From Torreya grandis (Eukaryota > Streptophyta > Pinopsida > Cupressales > Taxaceae), in NCBI GenBank assembly GCA_037957365.1, contig JARHVA010000638.1, positions 2,420,001 through 2,484,000 of the forward strand: a stretch of 64,000 bases of DNA, written 5' to 3'. Below the pieces are notes generated by a model. It searched no databases, was not told where the DNA came from, and was given only the letters and a program-made list of their open reading frames with translations. The stretch's first letter is position 1. Each line of letters opens with the position of its first letter. Shown here one piece after another: positions 10,661 to 25,613 of the stretch. The translations under genes were made by a program, and so were the position numbers.

Positions 10661-13600
10661 TTTCTTTATGCACTAATTTAGTTTCAAGGAAATGAATATA
10701 ACATCCCATGTTCTAATTCATTTCATACAACCAATGCAGAATTCAAAAAAAGTAGAAAGCTCAATGTTCATATCCGCTTCTATTAAAATAAATCCATTCT
10801 ATGAAATTTCACTTCATAATCCTTTAGCAATGGCAACACTTCCTTTATAATTGCTTTGCATTTAGTGTCTGTCAAAAGAGATGAAATTTTACTGACTTCC
10901 ATGAACAGCTAGAAGAAGAAAAAAATAACAAATTCTTTACTAAAGCCTTCTTTCTTCTAGCTTCCCTATAGAAAAATGGAAGATAACAATGCTATTAACT
11001 CTAGATGTCAACTCTTCTCTCTATGATCCAAAATAATTACTATAGGTTTTTAGTAAACAGGGTCAAAAAACTATTTAGATTTCTAAAAAAAACTTCTCTA
11101 ATAACCATTTCACAAACTGCATCTTAAAATCAGACTCTAGGCAAGTGCTTGAAGATGTGAAACCACATGTTTTTTGCTTCTCACTACACCTGCATAACAA
11201 CCATACTATTATAATACATTAGAAAAAGATAATATAAAAAAATAAGTATACAGATGTGCTAAATTTGAATCCTTAATAAATAAACCACCTGCATAGTGTC
11301 CACATACAGTAGGCTCTTGCTTCGCAAGGATTTGGCACTTTGTGCCCATTGTTATATATTGTGTTATGCAACCCTATATTTAGAAGCATTTTAAGAACCT
11401 TTGTTATATATGAAAAAACTAATCCCCATTGAATGATGATGCCCAAAGCAAAGGTATATGGATGGGATTAGTAATTTCATATATGCCTTGAATAGGTTTA
11501 TCACCAAGGTATACTAGATAATACATATTTACCATCCACCTCAAATATGGCCTAGATCATATGCATCTATTCATCAATAAAAATGTGCAAAAGGAAATCA
11601 TTTTAGTATTTTGGAGGGAAAATGAAATGAGGAGAATGTTAAAATACATAATGTTTGGTATTTGGAGGCCTCTTAGACAATGAACTACATACATATATTC
11701 TATGGATCTATAATAACTCCTTATAAATTACTAACTTTTTATAGTGAAAGGATTCTTTTTATGGAATTTGCAATTAAAACTTATGTGAACCAACTATCAT
11801 TTCCTTTAAGAAAAATAAATGATGGCTCTTCACTTTTCCATGCTCTCTACAAGGTCTCTTGACATTAACAATCTTTGTCTCCACACATTTTAATTTCCTT
11901 ATTACAGGCTAAGGAGTTTAAGCCCAATGGTATTGACCAAATACATACAAAGTTTAATAAAATATAAGGACTTTGATAATCCTTGTCTATGCAAATAAAT
12001 ATGGAGCTATTGGGAGAAGTTAGTACAAGATAAATAAAAGATAAATAGATAATTATGTGAAAATAAATGTTAGTAATTACATTGATATGAGGGACTCAAA
12101 CCTTCCTCCTCCAAAGAATGATAATAATGACTATCGAGGATTTAAGCAGTCTTTTTTTCCATGAAGGAAAGGAAACTAGTGAGAATAGAAAATGGACGTA
12201 ATTCCAATGTAAAATAGGATTGCAAGATCAAGTGACCTAAATTCATATTTAAATTATTTATAATTCAACTTTAATTCTTATTTTATGAAAAAAATAATTT
12301 AAACGTGTTTAACCTCGTGAAGAAAAAAAGAAAAAATTGGGAAAGGTTAATATGCCTAGTTAGATTTAGAACAAGAAAACAATAACACTATGGCTTAGGG
12401 ATAATTTAAACATGTTCAAGCCTTACCATTGAAATAATCTATCATAATATCTAATTTTGACTAGAATTAAAACCATGCAACAATTTCAACCATGGACAAA
12501 AATGTTACTTAAGAAAAAGGTCACATAGATGTGTTCGATTAATGTTGTTCAAATATTTATATCATACAAAATACTAGAAATGAGCATTTAAAGAGGCTTT
12601 AAATATATTTTTATCATACATAATATTGGAGGCATTTTAATTCCTATTTATTACTTATTTTCTCATTCTTATCACAAATCTCCCTCATAAGTTTCATGTA
12701 AAGAAAAATGGATGTACTTGAGGCATAACCAAAAGTGCTTTAAGCGATTTATTGAGTTAGAAGATGTTTTCACAACTAAAAATGGATGAGTGGTGCTATA
12801 AATATTGAAGGCTCAAAATGATAAATTTGCTTGTAAGATTATATGCCTTTTGATTTATTTTCTTTCTTATCTTCTTTTCATGAAAAATTTACATTAAATA
12901 AAATAATTAATTAATATATTCAAATGATTAGAAGCATGGCATTTGTTTATAATAATAAATATTTAAAATTTGATTTATTATAAAATAAGTTAAAGAATCA
13001 ATTTATTAAATATTTTATTGTTATTAGTCTTGTGGAATAGAGAAGAGTAATATGTTGATAGTAACACAAAGATGGTATGAAAATTATGATATGAAATGAA
13101 TGTAGTTCTGTGTTTTATTAGATTCAAAATTTAATAATGGATATATGATATATATGGAAGTCATAAATCGGTAGGAACATAAATTTGTAAGTCTAGCTTA
13201 TTATTTAAATGGTATAGAACTCGGGAATAACACATTAATAAATATATGTGTATGTGGATAGTTTTTTTATTGGATTATTCATACTAATCAAGGAATAAAA
13301 TTTTATTTTTATTTTAAAATGGTTTATTTCCAAAATTTTATGTTTGTGTATTATCTCCCATATTTAATAGTTGATAAGAAAATGTAATTTTTTTTGGGTT
13401 TCATATTCAAGGTTGCCATGGTAAATTTTTGAAAGAGAGACAGGTTATTAGATCCTGAAGAAATTTAAAAACTAAGTATAAATAAATAATAGAGAGATAA
13501 TAAATATGTTATACTAATTAGAGATGAATAATCAAGAGTTTCAAATTATATTTACAAACTATGGATATTTATTCATGGGCATTATGGAAGAGTTGCAATA

Positions 13601-13690
13601 AGAGTTGTATAAAAAATAAGAGATGTTATAAAGGTTTTAATAATATGGTGAAGACATGTAGAGGAGAATATATTATGCCATGCAAAAAAG
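10661..13690. other. AT-rich stretch, no gene seen
   Basis: Read on both strands. There are only short chance ORFs and no recognisable domain, LTR pair or RNA gene. Confidence 0.6.
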
Positions 13691-13699
13691 ACCAAAATT

Positions 13700-14600
13700 T
13701 ATCAACTATCCAAAAACCATGATTGAGGTATGCATAATAAGCATTCCACCATATAATCTTTCTTCCTATCAAGTATTATGAACTTCCCTTGGTAGTTTTG
13801 AGAAGCGTGCTAATGGAATTGGATCTAAATTGTTAGTCAAGATGGGTTATACTAAAAATAATCTTGTAAATAATGATCAAATAATCAAAAATCCCATTTA
13901 GGCTTAGGAAATTCTTCAATATACATGTCTAGTGTACTTTATTGGCAAAGATGAAGTTGGGAAAGGCTCTAAATTGGTTTAAGTAAATCTACTTTACAAA
14001 GATCTTCAAAGAATGGACATGTTTCCAAATTAATTAGAAGATAAAATTGCAACAATACAAATGAATAGAGAAGAGTCTCCAAAAGGAAGACCAATCCATA
14101 TGCATATCACCATTGCATGACTAAATAAAGTATGTAAAGAAAAATTGTTCCATTATTTTCTTCAATTGTAAATGGAGTGGCCATGTAACACAGAAATTTC
14201 TGTATACCTATCCATGTTTATTTTTTTGGAGTGAACAAGCATTGTATGGACATGTGTTAGAAGAAGCAATTCATCACTAAATATAACAAATAATTGAAAA
14301 TAAAGCAATTTCCTCACACCACTATCTAGTCAAGGAGGAGAGAAATGTGTAAGAAGAAAAAATGATGCAATTTTTCAATACCACTCTTAAAATAAACTTA
14401 AATATACGATAAAGAAGAAGAAGGTGTTTTTCAAGGACAAGGGGAAGAATTATTGCAATTATTATAGCATGAGTGATCATTGACATGAAAATATTGGAAT
14501 AATCATTTTCAACTCCATACAAATAATCATAAGGGAAGTCCAAGAAGGAAGACACATCTCAAATAAATAGGAAATAATTTTTTTCGTGAACCTATAATTC
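13700..14600 (+). pseudogene. Decayed ORF with G-patch-like and CCHC-like motifs
   Basis: At 13791-13905 one frame reads GSFEKRANGIGSKLLVKMGY, then TKNNLVNNDQIIKNPI before stops. The spacing of Gly and hydrophobic residues fits a G-patch (an RNA-processing or retroelement domain), although the usual GLG is LVN here. About 520 bases on, near 14440, the same strand reads GKNYCNYYSMSDH, a stop, then HENIG and IQIIIREVQEG. That resembles a retroelement gag knuckle of the C-x2-H-x4-H type with lost ligands. The piece is probably an old plus-strand retroelement relic; a host G-patch gene fragment is the alternative. Function is not retained. Confidence 0.4.
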
Positions 14601-16915
14601 AAGAGGTATAAACAAGAGACATATTATTTAAGGAAGAATACATCAAGGGGAAGTAAACCATAGACATATCCTCATTTCCATTGTAAATGATTAATAGTTA
14701 GAGATCATTATTGGATTATTAGATAGGTTATTTTCAAAGATTTTGATTGCATTCCTTTGAATGATAAACACTCAAATTTCAGTAACACCTCAAGAATCAC
14801 CTTTGAAATTGCATTATAGTTTCATTCTTTTATATAACCATGTAAGGAACTACCTCCAATTTAATGATAAAGTAGGAATGGATTTAATTCATCAAGGGTG
14901 AGTATGAAGGAGACATTAGTTAGAAAATACAAATAAAATTATTAGAATAAGACCAAAAAATCACTAGAAAAATAAATTAGTCACAAGTGACGGGGTTGAT
15001 TGTGAATAAACTCATACAATAGATTTGACTATGGTCAAAATTTCTCTATAATAAAAATAAGTAAAGGTTTTAATAAAAAAGGTACTAATCATTAATATCA
15101 TAGAAGGTAGTAATAAGTTTTATTCCTTTTCTTGAAGGTTTGAAATGGCATCATTATTATAGTATGCATATGGGAATCATAATGATTGTAGCATGAATAT
15201 ATGGGTCTAATTTTCCATCACATTGATGTAAAATAGGTTTTCACTATGAATACAAAGTTCATGTGTAAATTTATAATTTTGGTTTACATGTAAGATATTT
15301 TGGTACATGTGGAAAGATTTTAACATGCAATTAAAACATGGTTCAGTCTCCTTCAAAAGATCAATTGTGGGAAGTCCATTTCTTATTGAAAAAATTATAA
15401 ACTCATAAAATTCATATATATGATATCTAAAAATGACCTAATCCATCCAAATTTTTTATATCAATAGTTCCTATTCATATGTGTAGTGGCCTAAATCTGT
15501 TCATGAATATTTTATCATGTTAGTTTTATCCCTTTCATCCTTAATTAACTTGTGTGATTAATTAGTACATATTTTACCACTTCACCCTATCCTAAGCACA
15601 TAAACAGACCTTTTATTTTACAAATTGTTATTATCACCTACAAAGGTGTTTTGATTGCTAAAAATGCCCTTAAGCATATGTATGCCCAAAACTAGATTCA
15701 AAACTCCACACATTTCCCTGAGGTACAACAACATCCAATAGGGACATTAGTGGGAGATGTTCTTATCCCTATGGGGTATTTCTATCTTAGGCCCTCCAAT
15801 GGTAAATTTTTAAAATAAACCCTCCCTTACCTTCTCTTCCATGTTTTTATGTTTTCTAGCATATGGCTTCCTCTTTTGGATTTCTATAAAGGCCCACTTA
15901 AGTCACTTATTCTTACACTTAGAAATTTCAATATAAAGGCATATTTATATTATTGTGAAATATTCCTTAGTCAAGTCACAAGCCTTTTTTATACATCCCT
16001 AATAAAAACATGATCAAGTCAAAGAAGCACATTTACGCAATGCACTCTAAGTGGGATAAATATGTGGGTTGGATTCTCTCCTTGGAGAATTAGATATGTA
16101 GGTAGTATTCAATCATCTTAGGGGTGATTGGGGTCAACTTAGCCTGGTTATAATCCACCTTTTTCTATTTATAGGTCTTTCAATCATTATAAGACTTATT
16201 ATGATTTTAACCATTCAAAATCTATTTTAAGGTCTTCTACACACCTTTGAAGTTCAAATATGTGCATACATACCCAAATCCAACTATCAAAAGTCATCGT
16301 TCTCTAATTTATATGTTTTTTGAGACAAGGCAAAATTGACCAACATGGACAATAATGAGAGTCAATCTTGTACTTATCTATCATTCCTATTATTATTTAG
16401 TCTCAAATATATATTTTAAACATTCGTAGACATAATCCTTATTTTCATTTTCCCCCTATCTATCACTCAATACTGTCAATGGTTAGATATAAATAGCTAA
16501 GTTTTTTATTCATTTTCATAATTAGCTTGTTTGAAATCATTTGTACCTTGTCAAGTTTAGTCATTTACATTCAATTGATTTGTCAAAATTACATTTACAC
16601 TACTCAACTTTATTTTATTAAATTTATCTTAATTAAAATTAATTCACCTATTAATCCAAATTTAAGTTAAAATAATATACAATCATTTTTAACTTGAATA
16701 ATTAATTAAATTTTATTCACATGCCAACCATTGACTCTTTTATGTAGTTAGATAATTAATTTTATAATATATTTATTGATTTTAATAATTAATACTAAAA
16801 TCTCTTTATTGAGTTCAATAATTAGTTTTCTTCATTTGATAAAAAAAATATCAATGATAAAAATTATATTTATACTAGAAAAAAGGATGACTCACATATT
16901 ACTTATAATAGATCC
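14601..16915. other. AT-rich stretch, no gene seen
   Basis: No domain, repeat array or terminal repeat pair recognised on either strand. Confidence 0.55.
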
Positions 16916-17165
16916 AACTAGTATAAGATATAACTATAACATAATTTTTTAAACACTATATTTCTAGACACTCACATACTCCATTGATGAAGACTAAAAA
17001 ACCACTCAACCCATAATATTTTATTAAATTTAAGATTAATATATAAGTTGTATAAGATATAATATTACATAATTTTTTTACCATTATATTTATAAGCAAT
17101 CACATACTCCATTGACGAAACCTAAAAACCCATTCAACTCATAATATTTTATTAAGATTAACATA
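16916..17165. repeat. 128-base tandem duplication
   Basis: The phrase cacatactccattga occurs at 16973 and 17101, followed in both copies by (c)ctaaaaa and ataatattttatta. The period is 128 bases and the copies are diverged. Confidence 0.75.
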
Positions 17166-17279
17166 GTTACATGTTGAATATGAAAAATTTAAAAATGGGT
17201 TTAAAATTTAGTATATTTTAAATGAAAAGGTGTTAGGTGAATTCAATAAGATGAAAGGCAAAAAAAAAGACATATTTCC

Positions 17280-17925
17280 ATCGAAATTTTATTTAAAATA
17301 AAATGTATATAAACTTTGAAAAAGTGTGTATGACATTTATCCATGTATTGGTAATTACTAAATTTAAAACAATGTATAAATTATAGTTTTTTATTTTATA
17401 TGTACCGAACATATATAACATTGAGCTCAAACTTTATTTAAAATAAAATGTACACAAACTTTGAAAAAGTGTATATGACACTTATCCATGTATTGGTAAT
17501 TACCAAATTTAAAACAATGTACAAACTATAGTTTTTTAGTTTATATGTACCTAAAACATATAACATCGAGATCATTTCTCATTTATCTCATTTGAAATGT
17601 GAGATCATTCTATTTAGCTCCATTCACATTTTCATTCACTTGTTGAAAGTTAACCCAATTTTATCAAAAAAAAAAGGACATGTTTCCACTCAAAGTTTAA
17701 TTAAAATAAAATGTATAGAAGATTTAAAAAAGTGTATGACACTTATCCAAGTATTGGTAGTTACCAAATTTAAAACAATGTACAAACTATAGTTTTTTAG
17801 TTTTTATATACCAAAAACATATAGCATCGAGCTCATTTATTATTTCTCTCATTTGAAATATGAGATCATTCTATTTACCTCCATTCACATTTTCATTCAC
17901 TTGTTGAAAGTTAACCCAAATTTTG
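17280..17925. repeat. Nested tandem repeat (145- and 261-base periods)
   Basis: A unit containing gtattggtaatta followed by (c)caaatttaaaacaatgta occurs at 17345, 17490 and 17751. The intervals are 145 and 261 bases. The longer interval carries an extra segment, tgagatcattctattta through gttgaaagttaaccca. That segment is also repeated (about 17590-17660 and 17860-17918). The structure is therefore a higher-order repeat made of a short and a long unit. Confidence 0.8.
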
Positions 17926-18137
17926 CCAAAGTCTTGCATCTTGATTGTGATTTAGACTATCGATGATACCCCACAAGAAAGAGGTAAAACCCTAATGTTT
18001 TATGTCAATTTGAATCAAATTTAATATTTTATTTTTGTTTCATTTTTTCTTTTTAAAACTCTTTATTATTTTTATAAATGAAATGTAATTTTATACAACT
18101 CAAAACCATCAACTTGAGATAATTGAAGAATAAATTA
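17926..18137. other. Unassigned spacer
   Basis: AT-rich spacer between the nested repeat and a weak ORF. Nothing recognised. Confidence 0.5.
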
Positions 18138-18850
18138 TGGCCATTGAAAAGGCTAAATAAAACCCTCCTAGAAGTGAAGAGGATTTAGTAGCTCAAATAC
18201 AGAAAAAAAAATCTTGTATTAATAATTTGATTAGGACCTTAAGACAATATCGTTCTATGAATGCCCATCATGTATATTTAGCCAACACATTAGAAATCTT
18301 GATTGGATAAATTGACTTGGTCAAACCAATATGTGGGAATCCTATAGGTAGTCATGTATGTCGATAGTATGTAATAAATTATCATCTATTGATGTGAAAC
18401 ACACAAAAAAACTAAAGAAAATGTGTTTGCCTTGTTTCTTGATCCAAAAACAAATGCACCCCTTATATCGAGTTGTAAATGATTTATAATTCACCAGTGC
18501 AATCATAATGACTTTAAAGAAAAAAAATGTTCTAATGATGGATGGTGTTTGATTAAAAATATTATACCATCCATAAGGTGTCACTATAGTTTTTAAGAAA
18601 AAAATACTATGAGTTTATCCTAAATGAGGTACCCAATTACTTTCATCACAAAGAGTTTTACAGAAGAGTAAAATGCTTTACACATAATACATAGGGTGTC
18701 TTTAGTGTGCGTGATAAAAATTATAGAGTCCCTATCCATAATCTCTTCTATCTTGTGATGGACCCTTCTGATGTGAATGAGACTATGAATGTCAAAACTA
18801 TGTGTGTGTTTAGTCCATGTAGAGAACCCTAGTTTGGCATAGCACACAAC
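18138..18850 (+). pseudogene. Unidentified decayed ORF
   Basis: Two stretches look coding-like. From 18138 the frame reads MAIEKAK, stop, NPPRSEEDLVAQIQKKKSC and INNLIRTLRQYRSMNAHHVY. From about 18587 the frame reads KKYYEFILNEVPNYFHHKEF, YRRVKCFTHNT, stop, GVFSVRDKNYRVPIHNLFYL, VMDPSDVNETMNVKTMCVF. Amino-acid composition is balanced for such AT-rich DNA, which suggests former coding. I do not recognise the family. Stops and frame changes show it is not functional. It may be from a mobile element or a host gene fragment. Confidence 0.3.
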
Positions 18851-20340
18851 CTACCATAATGATATTAAAGAGGGTGTACTTAGTGATGAGACTACTGGAC
18901 CTCCTGTTCACATATAATTATTAGTTCTTATGGGTCTAGTTGTATTGGAACCTAAGAGGAGGAGTATTAATTAATTCATTATTATGCTACTACATCCATG
19001 AACCATAATGACTAATGACCTATTGAGACATAAATGTTGTTTTGACACCACCACCACATCTTCTCATGTATTTTTATATTAGACGTTGTAAACATTTTTT
19101 GTTCTCTATTTAATTCCATATTTATATATTTAATTTCATAATCAACTTATAAAAAGAAATAATAAATTCATATTTTTTATGTTCTAGCATTAGACAGTCC
19201 CATATTTATCATAAGTAGTTTTTAAAAAAACACATTAAAAATTATTTTTAATTTTTTTTCTTATAAATGTTGATTTCTAAAAAATGATTTTATTATAAAG
19301 AAGAAAGCCTTGGACTATCTAGTAGCACTTGTATTTATACTCATGTTACATTTATTTAAATCGATATATTTTTCATTACTTAAAGTATTAAAAAAAATAT
19401 ATCAATGTTATGTAATACATATGTACATGCATATGCTCAAATAACCTCAAATCCTATTTGTTTAGTTGATTATTACAGTCAAGACATCTCCCCATTTACA
19501 AGTGAAATTAGACATAGAGGTTGTTGCAGTGATTTCATCTTCTCAATAACTCATAAATGTATGATTTTGTAATGTTTATATCTAAATATGGATTTTTTTT
19601 ATGAATTTTTCTCATTAAGTGTAAATAACTTATGTGAAAATTTTGTGAACGCAATATTTTTCAATGATGTTTGATACTCTAGTTTAAATAATAAATAGGG
19701 GTGATGTGGTAATAAATTAACTAAATTTAGTTATTATATTTTCATTATTTAGTTAGTTGATTTATATTTACATGTCTATATATAAAATTCAATAACTTTG
19801 AATTAATATTGAAGTTTAACTTTATATATACCTATAGGGTCTCACCCTAGGAATAATCTTGAGTAGTGCACCAAATTCTCTTGGTTTACCCTTGTGCATT
19901 CCTTCAAATGAGCCATAATTTTTTTTTGATGAGGTAGAACATTAGAGGGAAATTAACTTAGAACTTGTTTATATGGTAAGTCAACATTTAAATTATTTTA
20001 TGTCATTTTAAATAACTTATGAACTTATTTGACACAATGTTTATGTTTGTATGAATAGTGAGAGCTATAAATTAGACTTGAGCCTCATAGGACTACATTT
20101 CAACATAACAAGGAGGAATCTTAGGAAGGAGCTTGATCTTTGAGTAGGGTGAAGAGAAAGAGGCCTTTCCATGACTAGGATGCCTCTTAGGACATATTTT
20201 TATATTCATGTATGGACTTTTATGCCTCTATGGCATTGATTAGACATTCATTTATGATCCAAAAAATATGCAATTATATATTTTTGGGGATTCATATGTA
20301 TTTAAACATGTGAATTTTATGAGATACATCATAGCTTGTA
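18851..20340. other. AT-rich stretch, no gene seen
   Basis: No domain or repeat pair recognised. Confidence 0.55.
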
Positions 20341-20347
20341 TCATATT

Positions 20348-20349
<2 letters not shown>

Positions 20350-20386
<37 letters not shown>

Positions 20387-20474
20387 ATCTATGTACATTG
20401 TACACACACACACACACAGAGTGTGTGTGTACATCTATATACATTTTATACACACACACAAGTAGATGTGTGTA
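20350..20474. repeat. Alternating (TG)n/(AC)n cluster with hairpin potential
   Basis: (TG)n at 20350-20384, (AC)n at 20402-20418, (GT)5 at 20421-20430, and (AC) again at about 20450-20461. The spacers are near-copies (acatctatgtacatt and acatctatatacatt). Neighbouring runs are reverse complements, so the DNA can fold into hairpins. Confidence 0.9.
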
Positions 20475-20810
20475 TGTTTATATATACATATAGATATCCA
20501 TATAAATAATTGTGTATCTTCTTAAATTACATTTTATGTGTATGTATATTATGGATATGTGAGGTTTTTCAAAAATGTATATATTATAGGCATGGAAACA
20601 TAATGGACTTATGGCTTATGCAAGAGTAATTAGAAGGACAATACAATTTGTATTCATTGGCATATCATGTACATTGAAGACATTATTTGGTACAAATTGC
20701 ATAGTAAATTTTAATTTTCCATATAATTAACCCTCTTTCAATAGTTATCCTTGCTTTCTTATATGCCACATTCCTTAATCATTCTTTACCTTCAATGAAA
20801 AATTTTGCTT

Positions 20811-22612
20811 AAGGGGTACATCTAGCTACATGCAAGTTAGTTACTCTGGGGTAAAATAATACTATGATAAGGTCCATATTTTTTTAATTCCATATAGGAT
20901 GTGACCGTAAATTTGGTTCATTGATTGGGAACTCAGCTATAAATTTGCTTGTTTTGTTGAGAAATTTTTGATGCATTTTAAAACTTTTAGTTGTAACATT
21001 AAACTTGATACCAATTCATCCTCAATTTGATTGGGTTCATTAAATACAATACATGTTTGGAGGAAATTATCATGAAACCTTAGGAGCTTATGGTGTATCT
21101 CTACATGTCTTGGTTTACATGCAATGGTGTTTTAATGGACGTACTATCTTCCATAAGAAGGACAAGTTTCTCTTAAGAAACTCATCTAGTTTAATATAAG
21201 TTGGTTGTTTGGGGGCCAAATGAATAATATAATAAGGTACATCTTGTGTCTATAAACCATCACAGATGTAACCATTAATTCAATGCATTAAATGGGTGTT
21301 TGGTTCAAAATTTTCTTATCATAGTGAGAAAATTTTGATTCATTTTGCAACTTTTGGATACAATAAAAAAATTGCTGCCAAATTTTCCTCGATTTGAATG
21401 GGTTAACAAAATATTGGGAATGTTTGTAAAATTTCCCCATATAATTTTAGGAGTTTACAATATATATCTACCTCTTTTTTTTTTCATACAATGATTTGTC
21501 AAAGTTCATACTATTTTCACCAAAAAAAAACACATTTGTCTTAAGATACACATCCAACCATGTGCAAGTTATTTATTTGGGCACTAATGAAGTCTAGAAG
21601 AATATCCAAATTACATATATATCACCCTAATATGTTTCCAAAAATTCATTTCATTTATTGGACATGAGTTCTCAAAATTTTATTATCCTACCAAGAAACT
21701 TTTAAAGTATTTTGGAGCTTTTGGCTCCAAAATGAGAAATGTGTTGCCATTTCATCCATGATTTGAGTGGGTTCACAAAATATAGATTATTTGTATAGGA
21801 ATACAATTTTAAACCTTATGATTTTATGATCCATCTCTACCTATCTTAGTTTGAATACAATGGAATGTCACATTTTGTACTTATTTTACATAAAGAAGGA
21901 CAAGTTTATCTTAAAATGCGCATATGTTTGCATGAAAATTAGTTTTATGCAGGTGAATGGATACTAGGATAAGGCCAAACTTACATTAATATGCCATATT
22001 GGATGTGAACATGATGTTAATTCATCGATTTGGAATTTGGTTCAAAAGTTATTATTTTACTAAGTAACAATTGATGCATTTTGTAACTTTTGGCTACAAG
22101 TGAAAACTATCCACCAATTCATTATTAGTATGAGTGGGTTAAAAAATATAGAGAATGTTTAGAGGAATATTAAATGTAATTATAAGATATTATAGTATAT
22201 CTCTATCTATTCCATTTCACATGCAATGGCGTGTCAAATTTCATATTATTTGTTCCTAAAGGACAAGTTTCTCTTAAGAGCAATATCTAACCATATGAAA
22301 TTTAGTTCTATGAGGGCCAACATAGACCAGGAGAAAGTCCTTATTCTTTTTATACACCATATTAAATTTTTCCACAAAATTATTTTGTTGACTGGGTCCT
22401 CGTTTCAAATTTTTCTTGTTTTTGACTCATTTTGTAACTTTTAGATACAACTAAAATCTTGTTTCCAATTCATCATCAGTTTGAGTGGATTAAAAAATAT
22501 GGGTTTTATTTAGTGGAATCTCACATGTAATCATAATATATTATGGTATATATCTACCTCTCTCAGTTTGCATCTATTTTATCCCAAATAAGGAAATATT
22601 TCTCTTAAGATA
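20811..22612. repeat. Five-copy ~365-base tandem satellite
   Basis: Monomers begin at about 20811, 21173, 21540, 21910 and 22272, each near a cttaag(a)-type start, with a partial start again near 22613. An anchor of the form gatgcatttt(g)aactttt lies at 20970, 21337, 21704, 22073 and 22424, giving periods of 367, 367, 369 and 351. Each unit also holds 'caattcatc..tttgagtggg' and 'tctctac..atgcaatg' type blocks. Copies are clearly diverged, so the array is old. Confidence 0.88.
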
Positions 22613-24201
<1,589 letters not shown>

Positions 24202-24662
24202 TATTGGATACATAATAAACCATATACTTGATTTTTTATCTTTAATATTAATAATGCGTACCAAAAATAGTTCACTATATAGTTAAGCAAATATAAGTGA
24301 GCTATCTAAATTAATGCTTCTCATCTTATGTACCAATCATGTTAGGAAAATTGCTGACCTACAGCTCTAGTCAATAGATATTCCCAACATTTTATTGCTC
24401 GTAGTGATTAATAACAAGGCGAGCTATGAATGCACATGGGTTCTCAATTGACTAGATCATAGGGTGAAATAGTACATCGATTTGATCTCCTTTCATGAGA
24501 AAACATAGGCAAATTTCACACATATATTGCACATGTACACCTTGAAACAACATAGCTAATCAAGTGCTTAAATATGGCATTTCAGCTCAGAGCCTAATTT
24601 AATATCTCTAAAAGAATTTATTATTTTTGTAACTAATTTTTAGGTGCTATGCCATGAGATAA

Positions 24663-24664
<2 letters not shown>

Positions 24665-24712
<48 letters not shown>
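24665..24712. repeat. (TG)24 microsatellite
   Basis: Uninterrupted TG run, reverse complement in sense to the (AC)n tract about 470 bases to the left. Confidence 0.97.
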
Positions 24713-24715
<3 letters not shown>

Positions 24716-25032
24716 TGGTCAAAAAGTAATAATAAGTGATATATTGACTTAATATTGGTATATAATGGCATATAAACGATCTATTCATTTAGTCATAATA
24801 AGTGATTTGCATATATAATTATACTAATCATTTATATCATATATGGCATTATTATTATGGTTATATTTGATAGGTAATAGTATTTATATATAATTACATT
24901 TGAAATTGGCTAAATCACTTAGGTAAAATGTTTTATTCTTGGATGCAGTGCACCCTTCATTTGTAGGTTAAACACAACAAACACTTTGACATGCATGCAA
25001 CCAACACTTTGGGTTATTATTCTTGCCAATTG

Positions 25033-25613
25033 GGTGATCTAATATATTAGTGCAGTGAATTACATTGGTAGTTTCATGATATATTAATGTAGGAATTAAT
25101 ATTATATCTGAATTAGTGAGCTGTGTTATTATTCTTGCTAGGAAAATTGGGCGATTTGGAGTTTAGTTGAGTATTACTGTATAGCACTATATAGGAGTTA
25201 AATATATCTTCCCAGTTTTTAAGTGATAAACTCATAACCTTGTTAAATTGTCCAACATTTTGGTTTGAGTTGATATAATGCCCATGTCTTAATGTATAGC
25301 ACTTATACCACATTGGTGAGCTATTAGGGATAAATTATTATTTAGATTGCTTATACCATATTAGGTGATCTGATATATTAGTGTAGTGAATTACATTGGT
25401 AGTTTCATGATATATTAATGTAAGAATTAATATTATATCTAAATTAGTGATTTGTATTATTATTCTTTCTAGGAAAATTGGGTGATTTGAGTTTAGTTGA
25501 GTATTAATGTGTAGCATTATATAGGAGTCAAATTATCTTCCTAGTTTTTAAGTGATAAAATCATAACCTTGTTAAATCATCCAACATTTTGGTTTGAGTC
25601 GATGCAATGCCCA
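25033..25613. repeat. 331-base tandem duplication
   Basis: The phrase gtagtttcatgatatattaa occurs at 25068 and 25399, a period of 331. Similarity runs from ggtgatct(a/g)atatattag (25033 and 25364) to gcccat (about 25280 and 25612). The second copy is shorter by the 3' part. Differences are scattered point changes. Confidence 0.88.

Noticed and set aside
11281..11380. A tRNA-like hairpin (cttgcttcgcaagg)
   Set aside because: Only one stem is present; no cloverleaf or conserved T-loop could be drawn.
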